From Desulfocurvus sp. (GTDB lineage Bacteria > Desulfobacterota > Desulfovibrionia > Desulfovibrionales > Desulfovibrionaceae): a stretch of 64,000 bases of DNA. A program made the translations under genes and the position numbers. The notes beneath the pieces are model-generated. The model did not search any database and was not told where the DNA came from. It saw nothing but the letters and a program-made list of their open reading frames with translations. The stretch is taken from positions 82,370 through 146,369 of the forward strand of contig JAIMKR010000002.1 in assembly GCA_020692325.1 (NCBI GenBank), read 5' to 3'. The stretch's first letter is position 1. Each line of letters starts with the position of its first letter. Of the stretch, positions 55,386 through 63,994 are shown one piece after another.

Positions 55386-57145
55386 CGACGTTTGGCGAAG
55401 CGTTCGATCTGCTGCCTGTATTCGTCCACGCCATTGGCAATGCCGTCGGCCAAGCGGCGCAGATAGTCATCGGACTTGAAACGCGCGGATTCGGTCTGGT
55501 TGGTGATGTAGCCGATCTCCACCAGCACGGAAGGCATTTTCGCGCCCATAAGCACATAAAACGGGGCCTCGCGGTTGCCATGATCGGACACGGGCCACTG
55601 TCCGCGCAGGGCCGACAGGCTTTCGCCCTGCACGTTGCGGGCGAGGTCGAGACTCTCCTTGACTTTGGAGTTGAGCATGAGGTCGGTCAGAATCATCTGC
55701 AAGTCGCTGATGTTCTTATTGTCGGAGGCCGAATTCTCGCGCGCGGCCACGCGCCCGGCGTCGGCCGTGCGGGCCAGGTTCAGGCTGTAGGTTTCCAGGC
55801 CGTGCACCGTGGGATCGGTGCTGGCGTTGCAGTGCACGGAGATGAACAGGTCGGCCTTTTTTGAATTGGCCATATCCGTACGCTCGGGCAGGGGGATGAA
55901 GTCGTCGGTGGTGCGGGTGTACAGCACACGGTAACCACGTTTTTTCAACACCTGGCCAAGGGAGAGAGCCATACGCAGCGCCACGTCCTTCTCGCGCAGG
56001 CCATACCCCTGCGCCCCGGGGTCCTTGCCGCCGTGCCCGGCGTCGATCATGATGGTATGCACGGAAAGCCCCAGCTGCTCCACAAGATCGGCCGCGAGCC
56101 TTTTCTTGCTGCTGCCCTTGGGCAGTGCGTAGGACGAGGCCGGAGCAAGGGTGTTCCGATCGGGCGCGGGCATGGAGGCCTTGGCCGTCTTGGTGGCGAA
56201 GGCGTCCACCACGAGCCGGAAGGGCGCGTCCAGCGCGGTGACGCGGTAATCCGCGAGTTCAGTGAAGTCCATGACCACACGGAGGTCGCCGTCCTTCTGC
56301 CGGGTCACGCGAACACGACGCAAGACCCCGCCGCCGGTGCGCACGTCGTCGGCCAAGCCAAGCCGCATGGTCGCGCCCGGCAGGTCCACGTAGATGCGGC
56401 CCCCCTTGCCGTTCACATGCTCCAGCGCCTGGTAACGGAACTTCACCCGCGCATCCAGATCAATGACCACACGAGCGGACGCCGGGCCGGTTTTAGGCCG
56501 AATGTCCGTCAGCGTCGGGGCATCGCTGGACTGCGCGTCGGCATTGGCGGCGGGCGCCGAACTCTGCGAACCCTTTTTTCCCTGGGCCGGGGTATTTTTC
56601 GGAATGCGCCGCAGCATCTGGACGGCCTCGGCCGCGTGGCGCGAACGCGGGTAGTCCCGCTGGATGGTCGAGAAGTCCGCCTGCGCGCCATCATAATCCG
56701 AAAGGCGCTCCAAGCGGATGGAGCCCCTATGCAGCAGGGCGTCCGACGCGAGGGCGTATTTGGGGAAGCGGTCCGCGCACTCGCCAAAGGTGTCGGCGGC
56801 CTTGATCCAATCGACCTGCCGGCCGCTGCGCGTGGCTATTTCCTGCCGGGTACGGGCGAGGAAGAAGCAGGCCTTGGCCCCATTCAGACCGTCGGGATTG
56901 CCTTTCTGGACGCGTTCAAGCTCATTTTCCACCTTGCGCAGGGACGAAACGCTCACATCCTTACGCGTCAGCAGCGACAACAGCCGCCGCACGGGCGCAT
57001 CGGCCGGATTCTCCTTCGTCTGCGTGGTGGAGGCCGCGAACGCCGGAACGGCCGCGCAGGCGATCAGCGCGCACAACACCAACGCCAGCAGGGTCGGCCC
57101 CCGCCGCTTCACGCGCCCTACGCCAAGTGACCGACAATCCGTCAT
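55382..57145 (-). CDS. N-acetylmuramoyl-L-alanine amidase (AmiC-like) with AMIN and TPR-like regions
   Basis: A 587-residue exported cell-wall amidase. Signal peptide (about 18-40), a helical TPR-like region (about 50-160), an AMIN domain (about 205-320) for septal targeting, and the zinc-dependent Amidase_3 domain (about 370-580). The metal ligands are seen in IDAGHGGKDPGA, ISVHCNAS and VLVEIGYITN. GGAGGA precedes the ATG. It should cleave septal peptidoglycan during division. Confidence 0.93.
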   Translation of the reverse strand: MTDCRSLGVGRVKRRGPTLLALVLCALIACAAVPAFAASTTQTKENPADAPVRRLLSLLTRKDVSVSSLRKVENELERVQKGNPDGLNGAKACFFLARTRQEIATRSGRQVDWIKAADTFGECADRFPKYALASDALLHRGSIRLERLSDYDGAQADFSTIQRDYPRSRHAAEAVQMLRRIPKNTPAQGKKGSQSSAPAANADAQSSDAPTLTDIRPKTGPASARVVIDLDARVKFRYQALEHVNGKGGRIYVDLPGATMRLGLADDVRTGGGVLRRVRVTRQKDGDLRVVMDFTELADYRVTALDAPFRLVVDAFATKTAKASMPAPDRNTLAPASSYALPKGSSKKRLAADLVEQLGLSVHTIMIDAGHGGKDPGAQGYGLREKDVALRMALSLGQVLKKRGYRVLYTRTTDDFIPLPERTDMANSKKADLFISVHCNASTDPTVHGLETYSLNLARTADAGRVAARENSASDNKNISDLQMILTDLMLNSKVKESLDLARNVQGESLSALRGQWPVSDHGNREAPFYVLMGAKMPSVLVEIGYITNQTESARFKSDDYLRRLADGIANGVDEYRQQIERFAKRR

Positions 57146-57292
57146 GTTCCTCCGACCCGAAGCTGTTTCCAGCACACACCTCCGGCGGCGGGCATCATTG
57201 CCGAGAATTGGCATAAAGTCCAGAACACCCGGCGGACCACGCACGAGGGCCAACGCTTGACCCAGGCCCATCGGCGAGGCTACCACGCGGAC

Positions 57293-58579
57293 ATGCGCAT
57301 CCCCGAACTGCTGCTGCCCGCCGGCGACCTGGAGTCGCTGCAGACCGCCCTGCTCTATGGCGCGAACGCCGTGTATCTCGGCGCGGAGGGGCCGAACCTG
57401 CGCGCCGGCGCGGCCGGTTTCACCGGCAAGGATTTGTCCGACGCCGTGACGCTGGCCCACGCGGCCAACGCGCGAGTGTACGTGTGCCTCAACGCCAGCC
57501 CGCGCGAACAGGACATGTTCTCCGTGCGCACGGGGCTGGAACAGGCCGTGGCGGCCAAGGCCGACGGCCTCATCGTGGCCGATCCCGGCGTGGCCCGCCT
57601 GGCCCTCCGGCACGCGCCGGAGCTACCCATCCATGTGAGCACCCAGGCCAACACGCGCAACGCCGAGGCCCTCGCCTTCTGGCGCGACATGGGGGCCGTG
57701 CGCGCCAATCTCGCCCGCGAATGCTCCGCCGGGGAGATCGCCGCCCTGGCCCGCGCGCGCGACGACCGCCTGCCCGGCTTCGAGCTGGAGGTCTTCGCCC
57801 ATGGGGCGCAATGCATGGCCGTCTCCGGCCGGTGCTCGCTCTCGGCCTATATGGTGGACCGCGCCCCGGGCGAGGCCGGCCGCACAGCCTGCCTGGGCTC
57901 CTGCGCGCATCCCTGCCGCTACGAATACCGCGTTCGCGCGGTTGTGGAGGAACGCAAACGCGAGGGGGCCAACGCCTGGGAAGTGCTGGAGCGCCAGCGT
58001 GGCGACGCCGGCTGGTCGCAAATCTTCGCCCCGCAGGATCTCTGCCTGCTGTGGCACGCGCCCTGGCTGGCCCGCCTCGGCGTGGACGCGCTCAAAATCG
58101 AAGGGCGCACACGCAGCTCCGCCTACCTCGCCGTGGTGGCCGATGCCTGGCGCTTCGCCCTGGACTCCATCGCCGCCGCCGACTTCCGCCCGCGCGAGGC
58201 CCTCGCCGAGCTGCGCCACGCCGCCACCCGCGCCCTCACCGCCGGGCTCTTCGGCCCGGACGCGCGCCGCGAGATACCGGGACTCGACCGCTCCGCCCCG
58301 CGCAAGCCGCCCATGCTGCGCGTCCTCTCGGCCGCCCGGGCCGACGGCTCTGCCTGGAACGTGGAACTCAAGGGAGCGCTGGACACATCGCGCCCCAAGG
58401 GCCTGACCCTCATCCTTCCGGGACTGGCGCGGCCGGTGCTGCCGCCGGGCGGTTTCCGCCTGGAGCAGGGGCCGGACTCCGCCCTGCCGGGCCTGCCCGT
58501 GGACCACGCGCACCCGGGAATGCGGCTGGTGCTTTTCGCGGAGCATCCGGGCTTGCGCCCCGGCGTCTTCGCCCGCTGA
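57293..58579 (+). CDS. Peptidase U32 family protein (TrhP/YegQ-like)
   Basis: A 428-residue member of the U32 family, whose bacterial members are mostly tRNA or quinone hydroxylation factors rather than peptidases. It begins MRIPELLLPAGDLESL and has the U32 signature EVFAHGAQCMAVSGRC, followed by CLGSCAHPCRYEYR; these four-plus cysteines probably hold a 4Fe-4S cluster. Divergent from the amidase. The substrate cannot be decided by sequence. Confidence 0.88.
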   Translation: MRIPELLLPAGDLESLQTALLYGANAVYLGAEGPNLRAGAAGFTGKDLSDAVTLAHAANARVYVCLNASPREQDMFSVRTGLEQAVAAKADGLIVADPGVARLALRHAPELPIHVSTQANTRNAEALAFWRDMGAVRANLARECSAGEIAALARARDDRLPGFELEVFAHGAQCMAVSGRCSLSAYMVDRAPGEAGRTACLGSCAHPCRYEYRVRAVVEERKREGANAWEVLERQRGDAGWSQIFAPQDLCLLWHAPWLARLGVDALKIEGRTRSSAYLAVVADAWRFALDSIAAADFRPREALAELRHAATRALTAGLFGPDARREIPGLDRSAPRKPPMLRVLSAARADGSAWNVELKGALDTSRPKGLTLILPGLARPVLPPGGFRLEQGPDSALPGLPVDHAHPGMRLVLFAEHPGLRPGVFAR

Positions 58580-58640
58580 ATACCCTTGGCAACGCCCCCA
58601 ACGGTAGTATATGTGTGGGACAAATCTGGAGGATCACCCC

Positions 58641-58832
58641 ATGGCTGGCACTGTCACCATCGAAGAAGACGAATGCATCGGCTGCGAAACCTGCTGTGAA
58701 CTCGTGCCCGGCGTTTTCCAATTCGACGCCGACGCGGGCAAGGCCAAGGTGGTCAACCCCACCGGAGCCTCCGACGACGAGATTCAGAACGCCATCGACT
58801 CCTGCCCGGCGTCCTGCATCTCCTGGAAATAG
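58641..58832 (+). CDS. Small single-cluster ferredoxin
   Basis: A 63-residue ferredoxin with TGGAGGA before the ATG. The 4Fe-4S ligands are Cys12, 15, 18 and 55 (CIGCETC ... SCP). Cys19 and Cys59 are extra. It resembles Desulfovibrio ferredoxin I/II, with the second CxxxCP cysteine replaced by Val22. It shuttles low-potential electrons in the cytoplasm. Confidence 0.93.
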   Translation: MAGTVTIEEDECIGCETCCELVPGVFQFDADAGKAKVVNPTGASDDEIQNAIDSCPASCISWK

Positions 58833-58833
58833 T

Positions 58834-59514
58834 TTAGCCGCGCGCCTGGGCCAACCGCTCCAGGCCCTCGGCGTCCCTCACGCGCACCCGCGCGCCCGTG
58901 GTTTCGATGAGACCCTGCTCCGCCAGCTTTTTAAGCGCGCGGGACAGGGTCTCCGGTATCGTGCCCAGATACGCCGCGATCTGTCCCTTGGGCAAATCCA
59001 ACGTCAGATCGTCCGCCCCCTGCGTGGCGCGCAACAGCAGCAGGTACCCGGCCAACCGCTCCGGCACCTCCTGCAGACTCAATCGCGCGATCTGCGACAC
59101 GAAGCCCCGCAGCCGTCCGGCCAACAAGGCCAACATGCCCATGGCCAGCTCCGGCTCGCGGCGCAGCATTTCCACAAACTCCCGGCGGGGAATGGCCACC
59201 AGCACACTGTCCTCCAGCGCCTGCGCATCCGCCGGATACGTCCTGCCCTCGAACACCGGCACCTCGGCAAAGGCCTCGCCCGGGCCGAACACGTGCAGAA
59301 TCTGCTCCTTGCCCGAGGGTGCGGACCGAAACACCCGCACGCGGCCTGAAGCCAGCGCGTAAAACGCTTCCCCCGGCCGGCCCGTCTCGAAAATGATCTC
59401 CCCCGCCGCCACCCGCCGGAGCCGCACAATGCCCGCCAGCGCCCGCAGCAGATCCCCCGACAGTCCCTCGAACAGTTTCACCCCGGCCAACGCCGTCTGC
59501 TTGTCCATTTCCAT
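58834..59514 (-). CDS. Crp/Fnr-family regulator without FNR-type cysteines
   Basis: A 226-residue regulator: cNMP-binding-like barrel (about 10-125), dimer helix, and winged helix with the recognition motif IAAYLGTIPETLSRALKKL. The protein contains no cysteine, so it cannot carry the FNR 4Fe-4S cluster. The ligand is unknown. GGGGAGG precedes the ATG. It is divergent from the polyferredoxin-like gene and may control it. Its stop lies one base after that of the convergent ferredoxin gene. Confidence 0.9.
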   Translation of the reverse strand: MEMDKQTALAGVKLFEGLSGDLLRALAGIVRLRRVAAGEIIFETGRPGEAFYALASGRVRVFRSAPSGKEQILHVFGPGEAFAEVPVFEGRTYPADAQALEDSVLVAIPRREFVEMLRREPELAMGMLALLAGRLRGFVSQIARLSLQEVPERLAGYLLLLRATQGADDLTLDLPKGQIAAYLGTIPETLSRALKKLAEQGLIETTGARVRVRDAEGLERLAQARG

Positions 59515-59587
59515 GCCGTCCTCCCCGCTTGATTTTAGTCATGGACCCAAACGATCGCAACGGGCAAGACTAAAGCGAAAGAGCAAC

Positions 59588-59662
59588 CGGAGGGAAACCT
59601 TTCCGCTGGAAAGGTTCCCCCCCCGGGGTCCCCTTTCCAAAGGCTTTTACAGGTGACACGGA
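59588..59662 (+). repeat. GTGTCACC element (copy 3), not at a gene end
   Basis: Same hairpin (AACCTTTCCGCTGGAAAGGTT) and TGACACGG tail as the elements at 51150 and 61127, but here in the divergent gap between the crp-like gene and the polyferredoxin gene. No plus-strand gene ends just before it. Confidence 0.75.
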
Positions 59663-59788
59663 CAGGCCCCGCGGCATCGTCCCCGCCGTTCCGAGCGCGC
59701 GGGTGCGCTCGGCACAGGGAGTCCAGAGGGCGTATTCCCCCTGGCGGAGCACGGGGCGGAGTCCCGAAGAACACGGAGAGGAGCGTCA

Positions 59789-61108
59789 ATGCCCACGTCG
59801 ATGCTCATAGCCGTCGTGACGAGCCACTTGCTGCTGGCGGCGCACGCCCTGCGCGGCGGGGATGTCTTCCTGTGCGCGACGCTGGCGTTGCTGCCGGCGC
59901 TGCTGCTTACGCGCCGGGCCTCCGCCCGATTGATCTGCGCTATCGTCCCGCTGCTTGGCGCGGGCTGGTGGATCGGTTCGGCCGTGGAGCTGGCGCGACT
60001 GCGCATGATGCTGGGTGCCCCCTGGATGCGCATGGCGGCCATTCTTGGCGCGGTGGCGCTGACGGCTTTCGTGTCGGGGGGGTGGCTAATGCTGAGCGAC
60101 CGGGCGCGGACGCTCTTCACGCGCGACGCGGCCACGGCCAGGATCGAGGCCACGGCCTTCACGCTGACCGCCGGACTGCTGATCGTGGCGCGCGCCAAAG
60201 CCAGCGTGTCCGTGCTCCTGGCCGACCGCTTCCTGCCCGGTTCCGGCTGGCTGGAACTGCTCGCGCTCGCCGTCTACGCAGGCTGGCTGGCCGGACGATT
60301 CATTGATCCCGCCGCGCACCGGCGGCTGCGGCCGCGCGTCTGGGCGCTGTTCTCGGCCGTGTTCTTCGGCCAGCTGGCGCTCGGACTGGCGGGATTCGAC
60401 AAGCTGCTTATGACCGGCCGGCTGCATCTGCCCGTGCCCGCGCTCATCGCCGCCGGTCCCATCTTCCGTGGAGGCGGTCCGTTCATGCCGATCCTCTTCT
60501 CCGCCGCCGTGCTGCTCGTTGGACCGGCCTGGTGCAGCCACCTGTGCTACATCGGCGCATGGGACGATCTGGCCTCACGTCTCGGCCCCCGGCCCGCCCA
60601 CGCCCTGCCCCGCCGTCTCGTCATCGGCGGACGCCTCGCCACCCTCGTCATCGCCTGCGGCGGAGCTTTGATCCTACGACTGGCCGGCGCATCAACCACC
60701 CTTGCCGTCGCCCTCGCCGCCCTCTTCGGCCTCATCGGTGTCGGCGTCATGTTTTTCGTCTCGCGACAGGCCGGAGTCATGGTCCACTGCACCACGTTCT
60801 GCCCCATGGGGATCGTCGGCAACATCCTCGGCCGGCTCTCGCCCTGGCGCATGCGCATCGATCCCGACGCCTGCACGGCCTGCGGGGCCTGCGCCAGCGC
60901 CTGCCGCTACAGCGCGCTAACGGAATCGGACATCCTCGCCGGTCACCCCGGTCTGCCCTGCACCCTTTGCGGCGACTGCGTGCGCGCCTGCGGCCACAAG
61001 GCCATGCGCTACACCCTGCCCGGTCTCTCCCCCGCCAACGCCCGCGCCGCCTTCCTCACCCTCGTCGTCGCGCTGCACGCCGTCTTCCTCGGTGTCGCCA
61101 GGATATAA
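59789..61108 (+). CDS. Integral membrane 4Fe-4S protein (NapH/NosR-type polyferredoxin)
   Basis: A 439-residue membrane protein with about ten helices (residues 5-330). It has a membrane-proximal CSHLCYIG motif and a cysteine motif VHCTTFCPMG, as in NapH/NosR/CcoG-type quinol or electron-transfer proteins. The C-terminal ferredoxin domain has two 4Fe-4S motifs (CTACGACASACR and CTLCGDCVRACG). GGAGAGGAG precedes the ATG. The partner is unknown; no reductase is adjacent. Confidence 0.82.
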   Translation: MPTSMLIAVVTSHLLLAAHALRGGDVFLCATLALLPALLLTRRASARLICAIVPLLGAGWWIGSAVELARLRMMLGAPWMRMAAILGAVALTAFVSGGWLMLSDRARTLFTRDAATARIEATAFTLTAGLLIVARAKASVSVLLADRFLPGSGWLELLALAVYAGWLAGRFIDPAAHRRLRPRVWALFSAVFFGQLALGLAGFDKLLMTGRLHLPVPALIAAGPIFRGGGPFMPILFSAAVLLVGPAWCSHLCYIGAWDDLASRLGPRPAHALPRRLVIGGRLATLVIACGGALILRLAGASTTLAVALAALFGLIGVGVMFFVSRQAGVMVHCTTFCPMGIVGNILGRLSPWRMRIDPDACTACGACASACRYSALTESDILAGHPGLPCTLCGDCVRACGHKAMRYTLPGLSPANARAAFLTLVVALHAVFLGVARI

Positions 61109-61126
61109 GAAAAGACGGGGAGAAAA

Positions 61127-61201
61127 TCGGAGGGAAACCTTTCCGCTGGAAAGGTTCTCCCCCCGCGCCCCCCTTCCAAAGGCTTTTAAAGGTGACACGG
61201 G
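61127..61201 (+). repeat. GTGTCACC element (copy 4), 3' of the polyferredoxin gene
   Basis: Hairpin AACCTTTCCGCTGGAAAGGTT, C-rich run, AAAGGCTTTTAAAGGTGACACGG, starting 18 bp after the stop. Nearly identical in its hairpin to copies 2 and 3. Confidence 0.75.
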
Positions 61202-61300
61202 CAGGCTCGGGCTCCACCTCCTTACGTAAAAGGTGGAGGGTGAAGGCAACAGTGTCGACCGAATCGGGAAGCCCGGCATCGCCGACGCCAATAGACTCCC

Positions 61301-61354
61301 CCCCCTCGTTCGGTCCCTACGGCACGGAGCCGTCGGAAGGGCCGAACGAAGGGG
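61301..61354. other. Long imperfect inverted repeat in gene-free gap
   Basis: CCCCCTCGTTCGG (61301-61313) pairs with CCGAACGAAGGGG (61342-61354) with one mismatch. The loop holds a smaller ACGGC/GCCGT stem. The gap 61109-61675 holds this and the element at 61127. I see no gene. Confidence 0.5.
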
Positions 61355-61675
61355 AATCCCAAAGGAGTCAGATGCTCGATGTGCGAAGGCAAGGCAGGGG
61401 CAGGGCATAACGACGGGAAACCCGCCCCATCCCCGCTGCTTTGGGCAAGGGAAAGGCTTGGCGTGAGCCACCGTCCCACCGTCTGGAAAGCCGAAAAAGA
61501 GACGGCTTACGCTGAAATCATCCACGAAAATCGATTGGGAACATGACGACAACCGAAAACGACGTCATCCGCCACGTCCATGGACCATCCCACCAGCGCT
61601 GAGCCCTACGGAAGGTCCAACGACGACGAATTCGCTCCCTGGACGCGAGAAGCGGTGTTCTCCGGTTCGGCGATA

Positions 61676-62881
61676 TCAACCGAACTTGTGCCCACAATTG
61701 GGACAAAACACGTCGTCGTCCTCCAGCTTGGAGTTGCATTTCGGACATATGCGCGAAGACGCGGGGGGATTCTCCATGCCGGACTTTTCCGAATTCCTGG
61801 CCCGAGCCTCCTCCGCGGCCCTCTCCGCCGCCATTCTGGCTTCGGCGAAACGCTTCTTGGCGCTCGCCACGTTCTCGCGGAGCGCGGCCTCGCCCTTTTC
61901 GAGATCAAGCCCCTTGATGGAGGAAAGATAAATGAGACACATGCCCTGAGCCATGATCAGCGCGGGAATGAACGAAGCGATGCAAAAGATGAGGAGCAAC
62001 CCCGATCCTCCGGCGATGAGCTGGCTCACAAAGCCATTGCCCATTGCGCCCATGCCCAACAATTCGCCCAAGTCGCCCCGCCTGTCGGCGCCCTCGAACG
62101 GCTGGGGGTTCAAACCTCCACCAAAACCGCCGGGCATCATGGGATTCACGTTGCCGAAGTCACGTTCCCCCATCTCGCCGATTTCTTGCACGGCGCTTTG
62201 CCGGGCCACGGATGCGCCTATTCCGGTGGTGGTGAGTCCCCCCACCGACAGACAGGCGAAAAGGATCCCGCCCACAAGGATGGTAAAGAACACGAGAAAA
62301 ACCTCTCGCACCAGAACGGACATGAACCGGTTCCGAATGAGCAGAAACGTGTTGGAAAGCACCCGACCCAACGTGTCACCATTCCATATGGAGGCGGAAG
62401 CCAACGGGAGCAGGAGATAGGTGCAGAGGAACCAGAGCCCCCCCAGGACGATCGTCGAAACCGGCGTGGTGATAAAGGTGAAGAACGTGCCAATCCCCGG
62501 AATCCTGCCCAAAAGCATGAACAGCGACATCAACAGCACCGCGATCAGATACCCGCAGACGCTGATGATGAGCAACACGATGAGGCGATGCCCGGAGCAT
62601 ATCGAACGAAGCAGCGCGTCGGACACCTTCGTTTTGATCCCGCTCGCGGCGTTGTCATACAGCATGATTCCAACAGCATTCCACGAATACAGGCATACAG
62701 CCGCCGCGATGAGAATGGCGAAACCGGTGATGGTGATGCTGTGGGTCGATATGCCCGCGAAAAGCAACAAGAGGGAGGCGATCATGCCGCAAATGAGCAG
62801 AAGCAGCGCTCGCCAGTTCTTCGCCGCCTCTACCGCATCGAAAATATCCCATGAGGATTTCAGCTGTTCTGAGAGCTTCAT
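61676..62881 (-). CDS. Multi-helix membrane protein with C-terminal zinc ribbon
   Basis: A 401-residue protein with about six hydrophobic segments (residues 27-48, 52-70, 98-120, 125-155, 185-212, 280-305), a Gly/Pro-rich loop, then an Ala/Arg/Glu helix and a C-terminal zinc ribbon (CPKCNSK...CPNCGHKF). Function unknown. It is 63 bp behind another zinc-ribbon protein on the same strand and likely co-transcribed. GGTGAGG precedes the ATG. Confidence 0.75.
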   Translation of the reverse strand: MKLSEQLKSSWDIFDAVEAAKNWRALLLLICGMIASLLLLFAGISTHSITITGFAILIAAAVCLYSWNAVGIMLYDNAASGIKTKVSDALLRSICSGHRLIVLLIISVCGYLIAVLLMSLFMLLGRIPGIGTFFTFITTPVSTIVLGGLWFLCTYLLLPLASASIWNGDTLGRVLSNTFLLIRNRFMSVLVREVFLVFFTILVGGILFACLSVGGLTTTGIGASVARQSAVQEIGEMGERDFGNVNPMMPGGFGGGLNPQPFEGADRRGDLGELLGMGAMGNGFVSQLIAGGSGLLLIFCIASFIPALIMAQGMCLIYLSSIKGLDLEKGEAALRENVASAKKRFAEARMAAERAAEEARARNSEKSGMENPPASSRICPKCNSKLEDDDVFCPNCGHKFG

Positions 62882-62944
62882 ATGTTGCGCCTCACCTTCA
62901 CTCGTTTTGGGGACGTAGTGTTACTTTCGCCCAGCGGCGGAATC

Positions 62945-63994
62945 CTACGAAAGAGCCTTCCTCATCTCGATCAATTGATCGTGAATCTTCTTTTCCTCAG
63001 GCGTCTGCTGCGGCGTCTGCTTCGGCAGCTGCGGCGTGGGGGGCTGCGGCGGAACATGATGTCCACCACCATCATGCTTGTCATGACGGCCTCGACCTTT
63101 CGATGGCTTGCGCGTGGGTCCGCTGACGCCATTCTCCGGCGGAATCGGCTGTGCCCCGTTGACCACCGTGCCGTTATCCGGCGGAATCGGCTGCATCCCA
63201 TTGGCCGCTGTACCGTTATCCGGCGGAATCGGCTGCATCCCATTGGCCGCTGTACCGTTATCCGGCGGGATAGGTAGCGTCCCGTTGACCGTCCTGCCGT
63301 TATCCGTCCCGTTGGTCACGTCCGTTGGGGCGGCGGCTTCTCTGTCGCGGAAATAGAAAAACGAACCGGCGCCGACGCCGGCAAGCACGCAGCAGACGAC
63401 AATTACTTGCACGACGCGCCGGCCCCGTCCCGAAGGACGAGGGAAGGGCTTCGAAATATCCTCGGACGGGACAGGCGGCTCCAGGAAAGACTCCTGCCCA
63501 TCCTCCAGTCCGACCGCCTTCGGTTCTTTCTCCCCAACCGTTTCGAATGCCTCCGCCGCCAGCTGGGCCGTCCCAGAGGCCTCTTGCGCCGTGGGAGCCT
63601 CTTGCGCCGTGGGAGCCTCTTGCGCGCCCCCCTCGGGGATTCCGGCAAGGGATCGACCACAGGACTTGCAGAAACGCGCCCCGGCCTTGACCGCCACTCC
63701 GCAATGCGGGCAGCGGGGTTCGGCGGGCGCATCGGACGGTGACGAAACGCTCCCGGACGTGGCCGCCCCGAGTTCCGCTTCCCCCGAGGAAGGGGCGACG
63801 AGCGGCGCGGACGGCGATTCGATGGGCGGCAAAGGCTCGCCACAAAATTTGCAAAATTTCGCCGCGAGTCCATTTGGCTTGCCACAAGCTGCGCAAAACC
63901 GCGTTTCACGTTCAGGTTGAACGCGTTCGCCACACTTGCGGCAAAACTTCTCCCCCTCGGCAAGAACCGCGGCGCAATGCGAACAGACGGGCAT
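62945..63994 (-). CDS. Membrane-anchored protein with three zinc ribbons and 14-residue tandem repeats
   Basis: A 349-residue protein. Three zinc ribbons (Cys4/7/18/21, Cys34/37/48/51, Cys95/98/109/112) precede a linker with AQEAPT repeats, a single transmembrane helix (about 194-214) and an outer segment with four 14-residue repeats of the type NGMQPIPPDNGTAA (residues 237-292), then a His/Lys-rich and Pro/Gln-rich tail. The ATG is six bases from the window end, so its ribosome site is not visible. Function unknown; it should pair with the following membrane zinc-ribbon protein. Confidence 0.72.
   Translation of the reverse strand: MPVCSHCAAVLAEGEKFCRKCGERVQPERETRFCAACGKPNGLAAKFCKFCGEPLPPIESPSAPLVAPSSGEAELGAATSGSVSSPSDAPAEPRCPHCGVAVKAGARFCKSCGRSLAGIPEGGAQEAPTAQEAPTAQEASGTAQLAAEAFETVGEKEPKAVGLEDGQESFLEPPVPSEDISKPFPRPSGRGRRVVQVIVVCCVLAGVGAGSFFYFRDREAAAPTDVTNGTDNGRTVNGTLPIPPDNGTAANGMQPIPPDNGTAANGMQPIPPDNGTVVNGAQPIPPENGVSGPTRKPSKGRGRHDKHDGGGHHVPPQPPTPQLPKQTPQQTPEEKKIHDQLIEMRKALS
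63119..63286 (-). repeat. Four 42-bp in-frame tandem repeats
   Basis: Four units of 42 bp encode 14 residues each. The middle two are nearly identical. Repeat number may vary between strains. Confidence 0.85.

Noticed and set aside
57293-58579. Collagenase-type protease
   Set aside because: U32 proteins of this form are mainly RNA or quinone modification factors; no protease catalytic residues can be named.
63119-63286. Regular 42-bp repeats as a possible CRISPR array
   Set aside because: Units are directly adjacent with no spacers and are in frame within a coding sequence.
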